From NCBI RefSeq assembly GCF_932526225.1, contig NC_064047.1, positions 1,798,001-1,862,000 of the forward strand: DNA of 64,000 nucleotides, read 5' to 3'. This stretch comes from Nematostella vectensis (lineage: Eukaryota; Cnidaria; Anthozoa; Actiniaria; Edwardsiidae). Below the pieces are notes generated by a model. That model had not been told where the DNA came from, searched no databases, and saw only the letters and a program-made list of their open reading frames with translations. Position numbers and translations under genes: made by a program. Shown in pieces: positions 9,981 through 22,015 of this stretch (position 1 is the stretch's first letter; every line of letters starts with the position of its first letter).

Positions 9981-12900
9981 GAGGCAGGAAGTTAAAGAGC
10001 TATTACCTGATTCACGGTAAAAAAAAAACTTGGTTGTTTTTCAATTAGTATAAAGGGGAGATATCTGGCGATTTATTAGTTGGGGCTGTTATGAGAGTCA
10101 AGGTCTCCGACTGTCAATTCGTGGAATATTTTGTGCAAGTCTGACTTCCGTCTTGTAGAAACGTAGTATAATGGACTCTTTTTTCTCAGTAAAATGAGAT
10201 AAGCAGCAAAAATAGCATTACAAGCCACGGGCTCTGGCGCTATGGATTATTTTAACGCTCAAGCCCAATATTCAATTTCCTTTGTCGCGCAGTAATTAAT
10301 GTAATTTTGTACAGTTCCACAGAGCCAAATATATATTTGTACATACATTTTTTTCAACGAATAATGACAAAGTTATTAAGGCCAAAAATGTCACAAGAAA
10401 TCCATAGGTTTTACTTTGCTTACGTCGTTTCTATTGTATAAACTCACTCTATATCAATAAATTATAATTTTAATATCAAACTCTGTATCTGCTTTTATTA
10501 TAAACTTTATGTAAATAATGAATCCTGTATTTTGAATCAAATTCTCCTGGTTTTGAAAAATAATGGAATAATTCGATGTGGTGGTTGCTCTCGACACGGG
10601 GAATGGTGCTTTTTGTTACCGGAAGTATTTGTCAAAGGTTTGATTGACGTGAGTTTCCTGTCTGTTGTGCTTGACCGTGGTGTGTCACGCCATGTATCGT
10701 GCCGTGTCACGCCATACGCCAAAAAGCGCCGGTTGTTAAGGGATTGTATGAATCAATTCGAATTACTAAATATACCTTTTATAGTCGTAATAGGGTACTA
10801 ATAACGAAAAGCAGTTGAAATTAATATACCACTAATAACAAAAAAGTAAAAAATAGTTATAAAAATATAAATAATCTTATTTTTAGCGATCTTTGAACTT
10901 TATATAATTGAGCGTGTCATAAATATCTTAATTTAGGGTTGGTGTTTAAAGAATGTCTTTGAACGGATCCTGTGCTTTTGTTTACATTTGAAAATACAAC
11001 AGTCTATTTAAAAAAATTGGAATAACTAAGCAAATGATTATTTTTTTCATCGAAAGCGGCTTAGCTGCTCGCTTGAATGAGCGAAATTCGTAGAAAAACT
11101 AGCCAGCAACCCAACAGGCTGCGAAAAAAATCGAGCAATAAAAAAATAAGTCACCTCTTTGCCATCAGATATCAAATGGTTCGTCCCTTATCCCGAATGC
11201 CTGTCACTTCGAAATGAATCAATGCAAAAGGCAACTGATGTGAAAGGATAAAAAACCATTGTAGCACCCTTGAAATGGGATTCAGAAAACAGACACATTT
11301 TGAGCCCCATTAGGAAAGTTCAAATTATAGATATTACACCTTCCCTTTTGTATGCCATGTGATAATCAGCAGACGTAGGAAGAGGGGGAGCTTGTGGGGG
11401 ATGGGATTGGGATAGGAGGGGGCGTGTAGACCACACCCATCCGGGCTCTAATCACACTTTCGTGGAAACTGATCTTGGCCTGTCACGTACGGCTGCTTGG
11501 CCGGGTCGAAGAATTCCATACCAGACCACCTTTTCGTTGAGATGGGGTTGAAATTGACAAGCAAGGAAGTCTGATGTGAGACAATGTTGTTATGTGACAA
11601 GCCTTCCTGTGCAGATCCATTTGTGCCGCTCGATGTAGAGCAAGTGAAACGAGCAGTATAATAAGCTCTGTGCCGGAGGGTAACTTGGCTTTGGCCTTTT
11701 AAACTCTAGTGTATTAGCGTAGCGAGTAAAAGAAAGACATATGAATACATTCCCGTTATAGTCCTTTCCCATGAAAACTCAGTTTGCCAAGTATAATGGT
11801 TGGCACTTTTATTGGAAGGCTGTTATTTTGAAGCTCCTATTTTGGATGTCCTATTTGTATCCAACCTCAGAACAACACGCTGCACAAAATGCTGTCTGCT
11901 TTCTTTCAAGCAGAGGAAATCAAATCTGCTATGCATCAAATGTGGTTATTGATACCACAAAATTCGGCTCATTGATTTGCTCGCGAAAGATTACCAACAA
12001 GTTCCGTTGCGTCTGCATATTACTCGCTGACAGACAACAAACCGGCCGAACCGCAACCTCCTGATAAGGGCAAGCTACTGAGCCAACTGTTAGCATTGCT
12101 TAAAAGCGCTTTCACCGGCTTTTATGTAGTAAGGGCGTGTTGTATAGCTCCTGCGCTATGCTATAAGACGCCGCAAATTGTTTAACCGCAAGTTGGATAA
12201 TGAAAAATCTACAAGGGCAGGCGTACCCAGGATTTGTTGGGGGGGGGGGGGGGGGGGGGGAAGGTGGGTGTTTATGCAGTAATAGTAATGGAAATGAATA
12301 ATTTAACGACCCTTCAATATACAATGACCCCCTTCTTTGCGGCAACTGCGCAACCCCCAGGGTACGCGCGTGAATAAGTAATGAGACCATGGTGAAAACG
12401 ATACGTTGCTTCTGCCCCATAGTCGATCTTATATAGCCTACACAACCTTCATGTGTTGAATTGTGCCGTGGTTTTCATTTGCGGTCGTCACTAACACTAG
12501 AGTTAGTTGACATTGAAGCGCTCTATTGCACTGGATCGTTGAAAGCCATGACCTCTCTTTTTGTCATAGCCCTGTTTCAAATTACCCGTGGTGCCCTCTG
12601 ATGCTCGATATCCTCGATAAGGACGAATAGTTCAATGACAGCCAACACTATCAGAAAATGACAACGCACATACCAGGGATTAATTTTCTGGAGCTTAGAT
12701 AATAAAATGCAAGGGCACACAATGAACCCCGCCCTATCGAGTGGTTAGGCATTTATAAGTACATGAATAATTGCCCGTATAACCGATCGGGACGATTTTT
12801 TCCCAAGCATCCGCTCCCAGCGCCCCCAAAATTATTCTCAGCACCACTAGTTCGACTCCACAAATTTGCCAGCAGAACCATTCGGGACGATTATTTTCCA

Positions 12901-13693
12901 ACCGAGGGTTCTAACACTTTCCCAGCCAGCAAAAAACGGGTTGCGGAACAGCTCCGTTTTGTTCCCTGCAAAACTTTGATATTTGTAAAGCGGTTGCATT
13001 TATGCGGACTATTCTCTATATGACTGTTTACTATGAGGCTAAGACAACCATGCATCATTATTCTGATCACTGATGGCCTACACGCGCGGCAGGCTCTTAT
13101 TTTGTTGGTGCCCTGTGGGTTGAGCCCACAGGGAGTGTAGCCTTGGGCGAGGCTACCGAGACCCATGGAAATCGTAAAGGAACACAGAGAAAAAATAATG
13201 ACAAATTTGATAGTGGAAACTAAAAATGAAAAGACATTCAGTGTATCATCCTGTTTTCTATGGCTAGACCTCGCACTCACGCTTTCTGGCACGAAAATAT
13301 CGACAAGTTCCGCTGAACCTGTTTAAAATTCCTGTTTGCTTTATACCAGCCCCCAAAACTGTATCTATTTCCTCCTATCACAGCTGTCTTTCCCCTCCCA
13401 ACCATTCCCCCAATAAATGCTGATCTTCAAGAAGAAATCCATTGTGCTTGTTTAGATTTTCCAAGATTTTGAATTCTCCGGCACACTTCACAGAAACGCC
13501 GTGTGCTTTCATGATGCTTGCGAAGTCTAGCCATGAAAAACATCTTGTAATACCGCTAATAGAATCTTGTTGTTCCCAAAGGTCCTGAAAAGAAGGGGGG
13601 TGGGGGGGTGGGTGGGATCTGCATTTAAAACTGTTAGGTAAAATACCGTTTTTAAAATGAAGCACTCAATTCTTGCGGGTAATGTTATCAGGT
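9981..13693. other. 3' UTR of the TNIP-like gene and intergenic spacer
   Basis: Starts with the 3' UTR of the TNIP-like gene and its AATAAA at 10456-10461. The rest is AT-rich and holds a poly-G run (about 12240-12260) and poly-A/T stretches. I recognise no exons or RNA genes; small open frames at 11771, 12763 and on the minus strand look random. Confidence 0.5.
10456..10461 (+). terminator. Candidate poly(A) signal of the TNIP-like gene
   Basis: AATAAA in an AT-rich context 475 bases after the stop codon, preceded by the low-complexity AT sequence usual in a 3' UTR. Confidence 0.5.
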
Positions 13694-13726
13694 AATCACT
13701 TGACGGTTCCAATTCTTAATTTTGCC
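13694..13726 (+). repeat. Left target-site duplication of the LINE insertion (33 bp)
   Basis: The 33 bases starting AATCACTTGACGG recur without mismatch at 14871-14903, on the other side of the LINE. Long target-site duplications are typical of target-primed reverse transcription. Confidence 0.95.
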
Positions 13727-14822
13727 ATATTCTGATGTTCATGCTAGGCTAATCGTAGACGGAGAGCTAACTCGTGCATTTGAATACAACTGTGGTGTCA
13801 AGCAAGGATGTAAGTTAGCACCAACTCTATTCGGCATCTATGCTGCTGTCCTGCTCTGGTTGGCCTTTAATAAAATTGAACACACCTGCAGCATCAAGAT
13901 AAGATTCCGATTTGATGGTAATCTCTTCGATCTTCGCAGGCTCAAAGCAAAAACAAAAGTCCTTACGGAATTCATCAGAGAGGCACAGTACGCTGACGAT
14001 ATCGCCTTATTTAGCGATACCCCAGAGGGTCTGCAGTCTTTACTTACATCGTACAATGAACTTGCTAAGAGAATGGGGATGCGCATTAACACTAAAACGA
14101 CGGAGACTATGTGTATTGGTAATACTGCCGACTTTTATGTTGATGGCATTAAGCTGGTCAATGTTACTCACTTTAAATACCTTGGTAGTATCCTGTCAAG
14201 TGACTGCTCAATGAGAGCGGAGCTCACATCTCGTATACAAGCTGTATCATGTGCTTACGGTCGCCTTCGAAAGAGAGTTTTCGACTCACGTGATCTCACC
14301 GTACCAACCAAGATCGCTGTTTATAATCAATGTCTAATGCCTCTCTTATTGTACGGTAGTGAGACATGGACTGTATATCAGCATGAAGTTAGAGAACTTC
14401 GTACTCTGCAACAACGCCATTTACGCCTAATCCTCAAGATCAAGTGGGATGACTATATAAGCAATGAAGACGTCCTCCGTCGTGCAAACGTAGATGATAT
14501 TGAAACAAAATTAGCTAGAAATCGTCTCCGCTGGCTTGGTCACCTCTGCCGAATGGACGATGACAGAGTGCCTAAGCAGCTGTTATTTTCGGAGCTAGAA
14601 CACGGGTCTCGCCCAGTTGGTCGTCCTAAACTAAGATTCAAGGACATTTTGAAAAAAGACCTCAAAATTGGATGCGTCCTTGAAGCGTGGAACTATCATG
14701 TACATAATAGAAAGGAATGGAGGGCGATCACAAATAACATCTGCACGTCATACGACAAAAGAAGATATGAAACCTATTTAAAACAAAGGGAAGCTCGCCG
14801 TAAAAGGGCGGAGAACAGTTAA
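13727..14822 (+). CDS. LINE reverse transcriptase, C-terminal part (5' truncated)
   Basis: About 364 residues of a non-LTR reverse transcriptase. Visible are CGVKQGCKLAPTLF (palm motif before the active site), QYADDIALFS with the catalytic Y-A-D-D, the thumb-side stretch KYLGSILSSD, LLYGSETWT, and the late motifs LRWLGHLCRMDDDR and GRPKLRFKD common at the end of LINE ORF2 proteins. The endonuclease domain and the first polymerase motifs are missing through 5' truncation, so it cannot mobilise itself. The frame runs in from the flanking DNA; no native start codon is present. Confidence 0.93.
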
Positions 14823-14870
14823 ATACAAACTGTGCTATACCCGTTCGCGGGTGCAGGCGCTTATATATAT
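13727..14870 (+). mobile_element. 5'-truncated non-LTR retrotransposon (LINE)
   Basis: About 1.14 kb between two perfect 33-bp target-site duplications. It starts abruptly in a reverse-transcriptase ORF (5' truncation) and ends in a short TA-rich tail (TTATATATAT) rather than poly-A. The ORF is open to its own stop and the duplications have not diverged, so the insertion is young. Orientation is plus, between the TNIP-like gene and DGCR6. Confidence 0.93.
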
Positions 14871-14903
14871 AATCACTTGACGGTTCCAATTCTTAATTTT
14901 GCC
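14871..14903 (+). repeat. Right target-site duplication of the LINE insertion (33 bp)
   Basis: Exact copy of 13694-13726, directly after the TA-rich tail of the LINE. It fixes the element's 3' end at 14870. Confidence 0.95.
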
Positions 14904-16324
14904 TTTTGTCATAAAATTTGACAAATCACTTCGGTGGAACTCTGTCGTTGGAGTTATTTTAAGATAAGGGATTGTTTGAGAGTGAAGACAGGTGAAGACG
15001 GTTTGGTTTTGGCTGATCTGACGAAGTCAACAGGAATTTAAACCCACAAGGACAGCTTAGCGGAACTCGGTTCGTGCCAGACAGCATGGGTAAGATCCTG
15101 CCTTGAAACAGGATCCGAAAGATCGAGTTTCTTTCTTTTATTTGAAAGCAAAATATCCTCAAATAAATGTGTAGAATCTATGTATAAAATTAAAAAGGGT
15201 ATTGGACATTCATACAACACCTATCGATGATGAAACTTTGCACGTACGGAACATAGGAACCGTCTTTCCTATTCTCTGAGAGGTCTTACACGTTATATAA
15301 ACGTACACGGCCGCTAATTGATTGTGTGCTGCCATGGGCTTTGTTTGCAGCGCAGTCTTGTAACGGTCGATGCCATCGATTATGATGCTAAGAAGTCATA
15401 CGGTTATAACTTTATTTTTAAAAGCATTCTGAAAGTATATACACACTATTTCCATACACTGGAGGGTACGATTTTCCAATTAGCGACAGGTAATATTTAA
15501 GAAGACGCGACGTGTGCCTCAAAACTAAACAAGGAATACTTTGTTCGGTTTTTACTATCTGAAACTACTAAAACTACCATCTGTGACTATCTGAACCCTT
15601 CTAATACAACACTGTTAATACAACTGTGACCCATTGAACCTCTAACAAAAGTTGTTTGGCCGTAGTTTTCGGATAAAAGCGCAACTATTCTTCGAACTTT
15701 GTACAGTAATGGCGTGAAGACAAAGAGACGCATCAATAGTTAAGTTTGCAAGGTAGGTTTTTGGTCAAATCTTCGTGTGCTATAAGCTGCAGTATTGATA
15801 ACGTGCTACTGTGACTTTACGACAAAAAAAAAAACAAGTAAAAATTGTTTAAATCAGACCAAAAATTAATCCTTGTTACAGTTAAAACGGCCCTTATTCC
15901 CCTTGCGCAAGTGTTGTAGAAAGAACAGACCTAAAGAATTTATAGTTTCACTGTTCTATATCATACAATGGTGGTATTATTTGCTAGTTGGCCCCTGAAT
16001 AGTCTTTGGCGAGCACTAGCTTACGAGCACCCCGTTTTTAGTTGTTCAATAAATCGCAGCGGGCACATCGAAAAATGCGATGCGATCACGGCGGAAATAA
16101 TTGCGCGAGTATGCGAGCATTAGCCGAAAACTGCGAAATTTCGGGGGCCCTAGTTGTCGATCTTACACTTCCCGATTATATTGGGACTCCTGTGGCTAGT
16201 CTCCAGACTACTTGAATAACCGCGGCCAAAGATTGGAACGCCTGACGAGAATTGTATTTACCCGCAAAAGAATTAGAGAAAGTCCAACACTTTAAAGAGA
16301 GAAGATTCTATAAACAACGCCAAA
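14904..16324. other. Spacer and presumed 5' region of DGCR6
   Basis: No exon, repeat family or RNA gene recognised. The last few hundred bases before the DGCR6 start must hold its 5' UTR and promoter; no TATA box stands out. Confidence 0.45.
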
Positions 16325-19300
16325 ATGTCGTACTATTCGGGTGGGGGAGGTTATTCCCCTGCTAAAGTGAACTATTTACCCAACATTGACCCTAATTTAT
16401 TGGCGACTGTGCGAGACGAAATGTTACGAAAAGAAGAAGAGCAAAAACGCGAACACCAAAGAAGAGAGGTAGAGCAGAGGAAAGTGACCGAGTACCTTAC
16501 ACAGCTACAGGCGCTAGTCAGGAGTATTCCCAGGTAATACGGCATGAACAGAGCTAACAAAGGAACTTTGGTCAAATTAAATGTAAGCGTTTTTATAGCT
16601 TCATTCTAACGCGCGCTTTGACGGACTATTTTCCTTTGAATAACAAATGGCTGTAAGTGGTATACCACATCATTGATCTAAATAGTTCGCCAGAGAAATA
16701 TTGTCAGTAAAACACTACTGTCAATAGAAAATTGCATTTTGAACTTTAGAAACCATAAACACAAAGCCATTTGGTGTTAAACCATGAATAAATTTTGTCA
16801 AACATGTACTAAAATATCGAGTAGTGTTATAGAAGTACTGTACCTGTTGAAAAAAAAAATGTCACAGTAATACCCCTAAAACTGAAAAGAAAGAACCATA
16901 AGACGTTCGTGTAGCTACTACAGCAAGTATTTACAACTGTAATGTTATCATAGGTTATTTCTTAGTATAATCATATATAAAAAGTATTGATAAATGGTAT
17001 AAGACTCACAAGGATTAAAAAAAAAGAAAAAATCCGTTGGGAGGACTTGAACCCATGACCTTATACAACCTACGGACTCTGATCGCAGACCTGAACCTCT
17101 AAGCCACAAAGCCTGCACCAGAAAATGTGGATACTACAATATTATTACATAGTGCTTGTATTGAACTGTTCAAAAAGACACGCCGAGCATGTCAAATTCC
17201 AGTTACTTTTCTCTTTTACAAAGATAAAATGCAGCTACAATTGATCACATTACTGTTGTACAATATGTATTTTGCATAATAATCTAAAAAATGCAAAATC
17301 ATCAATCGATAAGTAGATTTGCGGGGGCATGTTTTTGTACGAAACAATATGTTTGAACCTACAGAGAACCTCAATAAAGCAACTTGATTTAATGTAAAAA
17401 ATAATCGGATACGGGCGAAAAAATGTAACGATCATATCCCCAAGTGTATCTGAGGTCAAATTTTCCCAGCAAACCCCGTGACCAAACTTACTTTTTTGGG
17501 TGACGTGATGACATAGTAGCTACTTGCACATGCGCAGTAGCTACAAAAATGAATAAAAGTATAGGCTAGTGCAAGATGTCAGATGTACAATGTTCATCCT
17601 CTTTTCTTCACAGTAAATACAAGGGCAAATTCACATATGATGTTTTGGCAGATGTAGCAACCTCATTGCTAGATGGGACTGTTTTTGAGATTGTCAAGGG
17701 TTTGGAAGATATTCAACAACTGACAGAAAGAAATCTACTTAACAAAAGAATGAAAGTTATTAATTCACATAAAGGTACATGTGAGACATTAATAATCATA
17801 GAATGACCAGGAGCGTATCAATGACCAGGGGGGTGGCCCAGGGGGCCTGGGCTCCCCCTTTCTAGCCAATAAATATATTAAGTCTTTGTTGTTATGCCTC
17901 AGTTGGAAAAGAATGTTCTTTAGAAATCACTTTGCTCCCCCCCCCCCCCAAGCAAAAATCCTGGCTACGCCCCTGTCAACACTGTTTATGAGATGCTGTG
18001 GTAGGGTTTAAACAAAATCAATCCCAATCTTTATTCTTTTTTAAATATATTAAGAACCTTATTCTTCTTTGGAGGGTGACTAAAATGGTAAATTTTAATC
18101 CTAGCAGGTTCTGTAAACTGACCAGCAAAACACATTAGCACATGGTGGGAACCTCTTGTTCCACATAAAGAATAAACATACTTTATCTCATAGTGCAAAT
18201 TCCATGACATTCCTAATGATTTTTTTAGTGCAAAGAATGGAGCAGGCCAAGAAACACAAGGAAGAGATAGAGAAGAACCAACACCGCCCACACCACATTC
18301 CTATAGTGGAGAAGACAAATGAGGAAGACAAGGAGGTACAGTGTTATGATACAGTTATACTACTTAAAGCCGCATTGTCACCAGTTTACTTCCGGAGGTC
18401 CGACAGAAACCTCAACCGTTAAAAGACAAAAGAATCTACTAGAATCCGAGATATTTAACAGGCCATCCGCTCTAAATTATCAATCACATCCTTAAAGAAA
18501 CTTCCAATACCCACTACTTTCCATATTTTGAAATATTTTTCGCTTCTTCCGTTAAAAATCATCGGAAATTGTTACGTAATCCACCGGAAGTAAACTGGTG
18601 ACAATGCGGCTTTAAGCATCACTACTAGTTTTAAAAGCCATTATAAGGCTAGGTAGGGCGAATCAGGGTACAGTACAAGAAACACAAGGAAGAGATAGAG
18701 AAGAACCAACACCGCCCACACCACATTCCTATAGTGCAGAAGACAAATGAGGAAGACAAGGAAGAGATAGAGAAGAACCAACACCGCCCACACCACATTC
18801 CTATAGTGGAGAAGACAAATGAGGAAGACAAGGAAGAGATAGAGAAGAACCAACACCGCCCACACCACATTCCTATAGTGGAGAAGACAAATGAGGAAGA
18901 CAAGGAAGAGATAGAGAAGAACCAACACCGCCCACACCACATTCCTATAGTGGAGAAGACAAATGAGGAAGACAAGGAAGAGATAGAGAAGAACCAACAC
19001 CGCCCACACCACATTCCTATAGTGCAGAAGACAAATGAGGAAGACAAGGAAGAAATAGAGAAGAACCAACATCGCCCACACCACATTCCTATAGTGGAGA
19101 AGACAAATGAGGAAGACAAAAAAGAGATAGAGAAGAACCAACACCGCCCACACCACATTCCTATAGTGGAGAAGACAAATGAGGAAGACAAGGAGGAGTT
19201 TTTCCAGGTGACTGCCAAAGGGTAGCCTTCATGTAGCCCAACTCGCGAATAATATCCTCTCGTAGCAACTACCCAACGCTGGCGATAATCGTGTTCCATG

Positions 19301-21711
19301 ACATCACGACTTAAGAAAACCTGAAAAAATCAGGGCTTCTGGAATTACGCGGAAAAAAACTCAAAATTACGCGGGATTCTTTGCTAAATTACGCGGAAAA
19401 TCAATCATTACGCGCTAAATTACGCGGGATTTTGCAATACATTTTTCTTTAAAAATCAAAATTTTGCGATATTCTTTACTGAATTACGCGCTAAATTACA
19501 CGGAATGTCAACTGTTACGCCCAAACTACATTTTGTACCGAAGGAAAGCACGAAATCTTGAAAAGGTTAATTTTTTGCGCGAAAATATCTTAGGCGAATT
19601 TTCATTGGCTCCAAGCCACCAACCAATTAAGCAAGGTATTTTATTATTAGTCCTAGGTCTTCGCGGTTTAGCAAAGAACGCCTAATCGTTTTATTTGTTT
19701 TCGAAATTCAGTTGGAAATATATCGCACTCTAACGAAGAATATGTCTTCTTTTACGAGAAATAGAGGTAAGAACCCTAAAAGAACACATTAGCTGTGCAC
19801 TTAAATGTTTTGTCTTTCAAAATTTAGCCAAATTACGCGGGATTACGCGGAGAAAGCCAAAATACGCGCTTCCGCACAAGCGCGTAATTCCAGAAGCCCT
19901 GTAAAATTATCTGATTGGCCACTCACTTGACAAAGTTCTTTCAAAGACTTTTATTGACTCACATGGAGAGATTCCCAAGCGCTTTGAACTAGTAATAAAA
20001 AACACATGTCCACAAATGCAAGTTTTTCACTTTCTCCTTTTCCTTAGGAGATAGTGACACATCTTCTGAAAATGAATTAATTTTTGTTTTTGGTTAGAAA
20101 TTGGAGCAGCGCCTGGAAACAGAAATTACCAGTATGGACCAGAAGCTTGTGCTTGAGCTCGACCAGATCGTCTGTGACCAGCAAGCAACATTAGAGGTAA
20201 TGCATGTCAACCAGATAGTCTATGACCTACAGGTATGACAAGATAATCTGGTCATTTTGTAACATATGTTGACCAGATAGTCTATGACCTTAGTGATAGA
20301 TAACATAGATAACATACAGTATGACCAGATGGTCTATGTATGAGGCGGGGGGATGGGGGTACGGAAGCCCATGAGGGCCACTCAATGTTTTCGTTAACAA
20401 CATCTCACCTTTCGGTCACGACTATGAACAATTTGCGTCACGACAACTCACTTTGAGTATCACGACAAAGCACTATTTAATTATCGCTTAAAACATTGCA
20501 GGTTTAGTTCACAATATCGCACTTTGTGTCTCAAAACATCGCACTTTGTGTCTTAAAAAACTCATCATTTTGCCTTTGCTTAAAACATTTCAGTATATCG
20601 TTCACAACTTTCAGCTTTGTGCTTGTAACATAGCACTATTTGTCTATTGCATAAAATATTTGACTTTGTGTTTTATAACATGGGGCTTTGTGTCTTTAAA
20701 AATCTCGCGATTTGCCGAATGCGCAAATTATTTCAGGTTTTGTCTATTGCATAAAATATTCAACTTTGTGTCTTAAAAATCTCGCGATTTGCCAAATGCG
20801 CAGATCATTCCAGTTTTTGTCTGTGTATTAAATATTTAACTTTGTGCTTCATAACATAGTACTTTGTGTCTTAAAAATACCTCGCGATTTGCCGAATGCG
20901 CAAATCATTTCAGTTTTTGTCTATTGCATAAAATAATTAACTTTGTGCTTTATAACATGGTAATTCGTGTCTTAAAAAATATCGCGATTTGCCGAATGGC
21001 CAAATAATTTCAGTTTTTGTCTATGCATAAAATATTTAACTTTGTGCTTTAGAACTTCATTTCACAAATTCGAAGAGAATTATCAAATAACTGGATTCTA
21101 TACGAATGACCTGTGAGCTCCCTACAAGGACTAAAAACTAAACAGAACGTCAGGATAGGCGGAGGAAAAGAAGCCTTAGCGATACGGGATCAAAGGCTGA
21201 ACTGGTTGAGTGCCCGCTCGAGCTTTATTCAGTGTTCTACAGCTGTAGGTACCTCTAGCTCGCCTTGCGGGACTACGACCCCAATGATAACTCTACATCG
21301 GAAGCCTCTCCTCCAAACGATAAATCACGGCATTTGACTTTGTTTATAACTTAGGCGGCTCATCGCATTAATGCTAATAATATCTAACTTTTTTGACAAT
21401 CATTTACAGCATGCCATAATATCTTAGGCAACGACTCGCAATGGGTCGCAATGCTGAACTTTTTACTTTGTCTTATCAACAATGCTATTTATTTCACTGA
21501 TCATTATGGCTTATAATCTTGATTTAATATTTATATTAACTTTCTTAACATCGCCGCCACTGTATTTGTGGCCTCTTGGCTCATAGAGCTGTTGATTCTG
21601 TTGCAGAGAGCTGGGGTCCCCCTTTTCTTTGTCACCAATAATCCTGATGATGTCCGCCTGCAGATGTACTTATTGGAGTTCATACAACAGTTGATACCTG
21701 GCCCAAGCTGA
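16325..21711 (+). CDS. DGCR6: DGCR6 / gonadal (gdl) family protein, complete
   Basis: Exons 16325-16533, 17614-17774, 18229-18335, 20098-20196 and 21607-21711 join in phase to 226 residues (human DGCR6 has 220). Family hallmarks in order: ALVRSIP at the end of exon 1; LLDGTVFEIVKGLEDIQQLT and NLLNKR in exon 2; HRPHHIPIV in exon 3 (human RPHNLPVL); MDQKLVLELDQIVCDQQATL in exon 4; AGVPLFFVTNNPDDVRLQM in exon 5, stop 21709-21711. The protein is mainly helical and coiled-coil; its biochemical role is poorly known (Drosophila gdl acts in the germ line). Odd: the core of exon 3 is repeated seven more times at 18674-19207 as an open block with compatible splice phases. The length match to the family suggests the main mRNA skips it. 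Tail-to-tail with ASCC3. Confidence 0.93.
17029..17120 (-). mobile_element. tRNA-derived SINE fragment
   Basis: Read on the minus strand there is a box A (TGGCTTAGAGG) and, about 50 bases on, a box B (GGTTCAAGTCC), the internal RNA polymerase III promoter of tRNAs. The outer arms do not pair as an acceptor stem, so I call it a SINE head rather than a working tRNA. It lies in DGCR6 intron 1. Confidence 0.5.
17808..17975. mobile_element. Short hAT-like MITE
   Basis: The right end reads inverted as CAGGGGCGTAGCCAGGATTT; the left end CAGGAGCGTA is a decayed match. GC-rich ends (GGGGG/CCCCC) surround an AT-rich centre without ORF. Similar right ends lie at about 28311. It lies in DGCR6 intron 2. 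No convincing target-site duplication is visible. Confidence 0.55.
18364..18615. mobile_element. TTAA-bounded MITE, copy 2 (best preserved)
   Basis: A 252-bp element with intact TTAA on both sides (18364-18367 and 18612-18615) and long inverted ends starting AAAGCCGCATTGTCACCAG. No ORF. It lies between DGCR6 exon 3 and the exon-3-derived array, splitting the original duplication. Confidence 0.92.
18674..19207 (+). repeat. 72-bp tandem array made from DGCR6 exon 3, open in frame
   Basis: Seven copies of a 72-bp unit encoding KEEIEKNQHRPHHIPIV plus a KTNEED linker, nearly identical to each other and to exon 3 (18229-18335). The block from TAC at 18674 (after ACAG) to CAG at 19205-19207 (before GTGACT) is 534 nt, open, and starts and ends in phase 0, so inclusion would add 178 residues without a frameshift. 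The upstream acceptor lacks a pyrimidine tract, so inclusion may be weak or absent. Differences are few (VEK/VQK, KEE/KKE). Confidence 0.93.
19331..19901. mobile_element. Non-autonomous hAT-like element with ATTACGCG subterminal repeats
   Basis: Terminal inverted repeats of 21 bp starting CAGGGCTTCTGGAATTACG close a 571-bp element without transposase. The motif ATTACGCG or a near form recurs about ten times inside, mainly near the ends, as expected of transposase-binding sites. The CAGGG end is typical of hAT elements; a clean 8-bp target duplication is not visible. Lies between the exon-3 array and DGCR6 exon 4. Confidence 0.8.
20203..20345 (+). repeat. Degenerate copies of the 3' end of DGCR6 exon 4
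   Basis: The exon end GACCAGATCGTCTGTGACC recurs with a few changes as ACCAGATAGTCTATGACCT at about 20209 and 20269 and GACCAGATGGTCTATG at about 20324, in the intron directly after the donor. Confidence 0.75.
20500..21060 (+). repeat. About 100-bp intronic satellite in DGCR6
   Basis: Four to five imperfect units holding CTCGCGATTTGCCGAATGCG, CAGTTTTTGTCTATTGCATA and ACTTTGTGCTTTATAACATG, spaced about 80-100 bp. I see no match to neighbouring exons. Confidence 0.85.
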
Positions 21712-21729
21712 ACATATCATACAGAATGT

Positions 21730-22015
21730 GATGCCTGTTTGATGACGTCATAAAAAGCTAGTACCTCAACCTGATTACGTAATATAGAAGATGATACAGA
21801 ACCGAGTCAAGCTGATAACGTCTTACAGATGATACCTCTCCAATGATGTCATAAGCAAGCTATTGTCTGGTCAGTGACGCCATAAAACAAATGGTACCTG
21901 GTTTTTAACGTAGTGCAACATACTGTACAATGTTACATCGTCAGTGACGTTATACAACAGCTGATACCTTGTGTATTTTGTCATGAGCCAACACTACCTG
22001 GTCCAACAGATGACA
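21730..22015 (+). repeat. Degenerate repeats of the DGCR6 last-exon end
   Basis: The end of the last exon (CATACAACAGTTGATACCTGG) echoes in the 3' flank as TTATACAACAGCTGATACCTT (about 21950), TTACAGATGATACCTC (about 21821), CATAAAACAAATGGTACCTGG (about 21880) and CCTGGTCCAACAGATGACACC (about 21998), with TGATGACGTCATAA between. Units are about 50-60 bp and strongly diverged. Confidence 0.6.

Noticed and set aside
18641-19299. Minus-strand open frames rich in LVLLYLFLVFLICLLHYRN repeats, resembling membrane proteins
   Set aside because: Antisense shadows of the DGCR6 exon-3 array; the plus strand encodes the conserved motif.
19331-19901. Coding exon in the ATTACGCG-rich segment
   Set aside because: It is bounded by 21-bp terminal inverted repeats, so it is better explained as a non-autonomous transposon.
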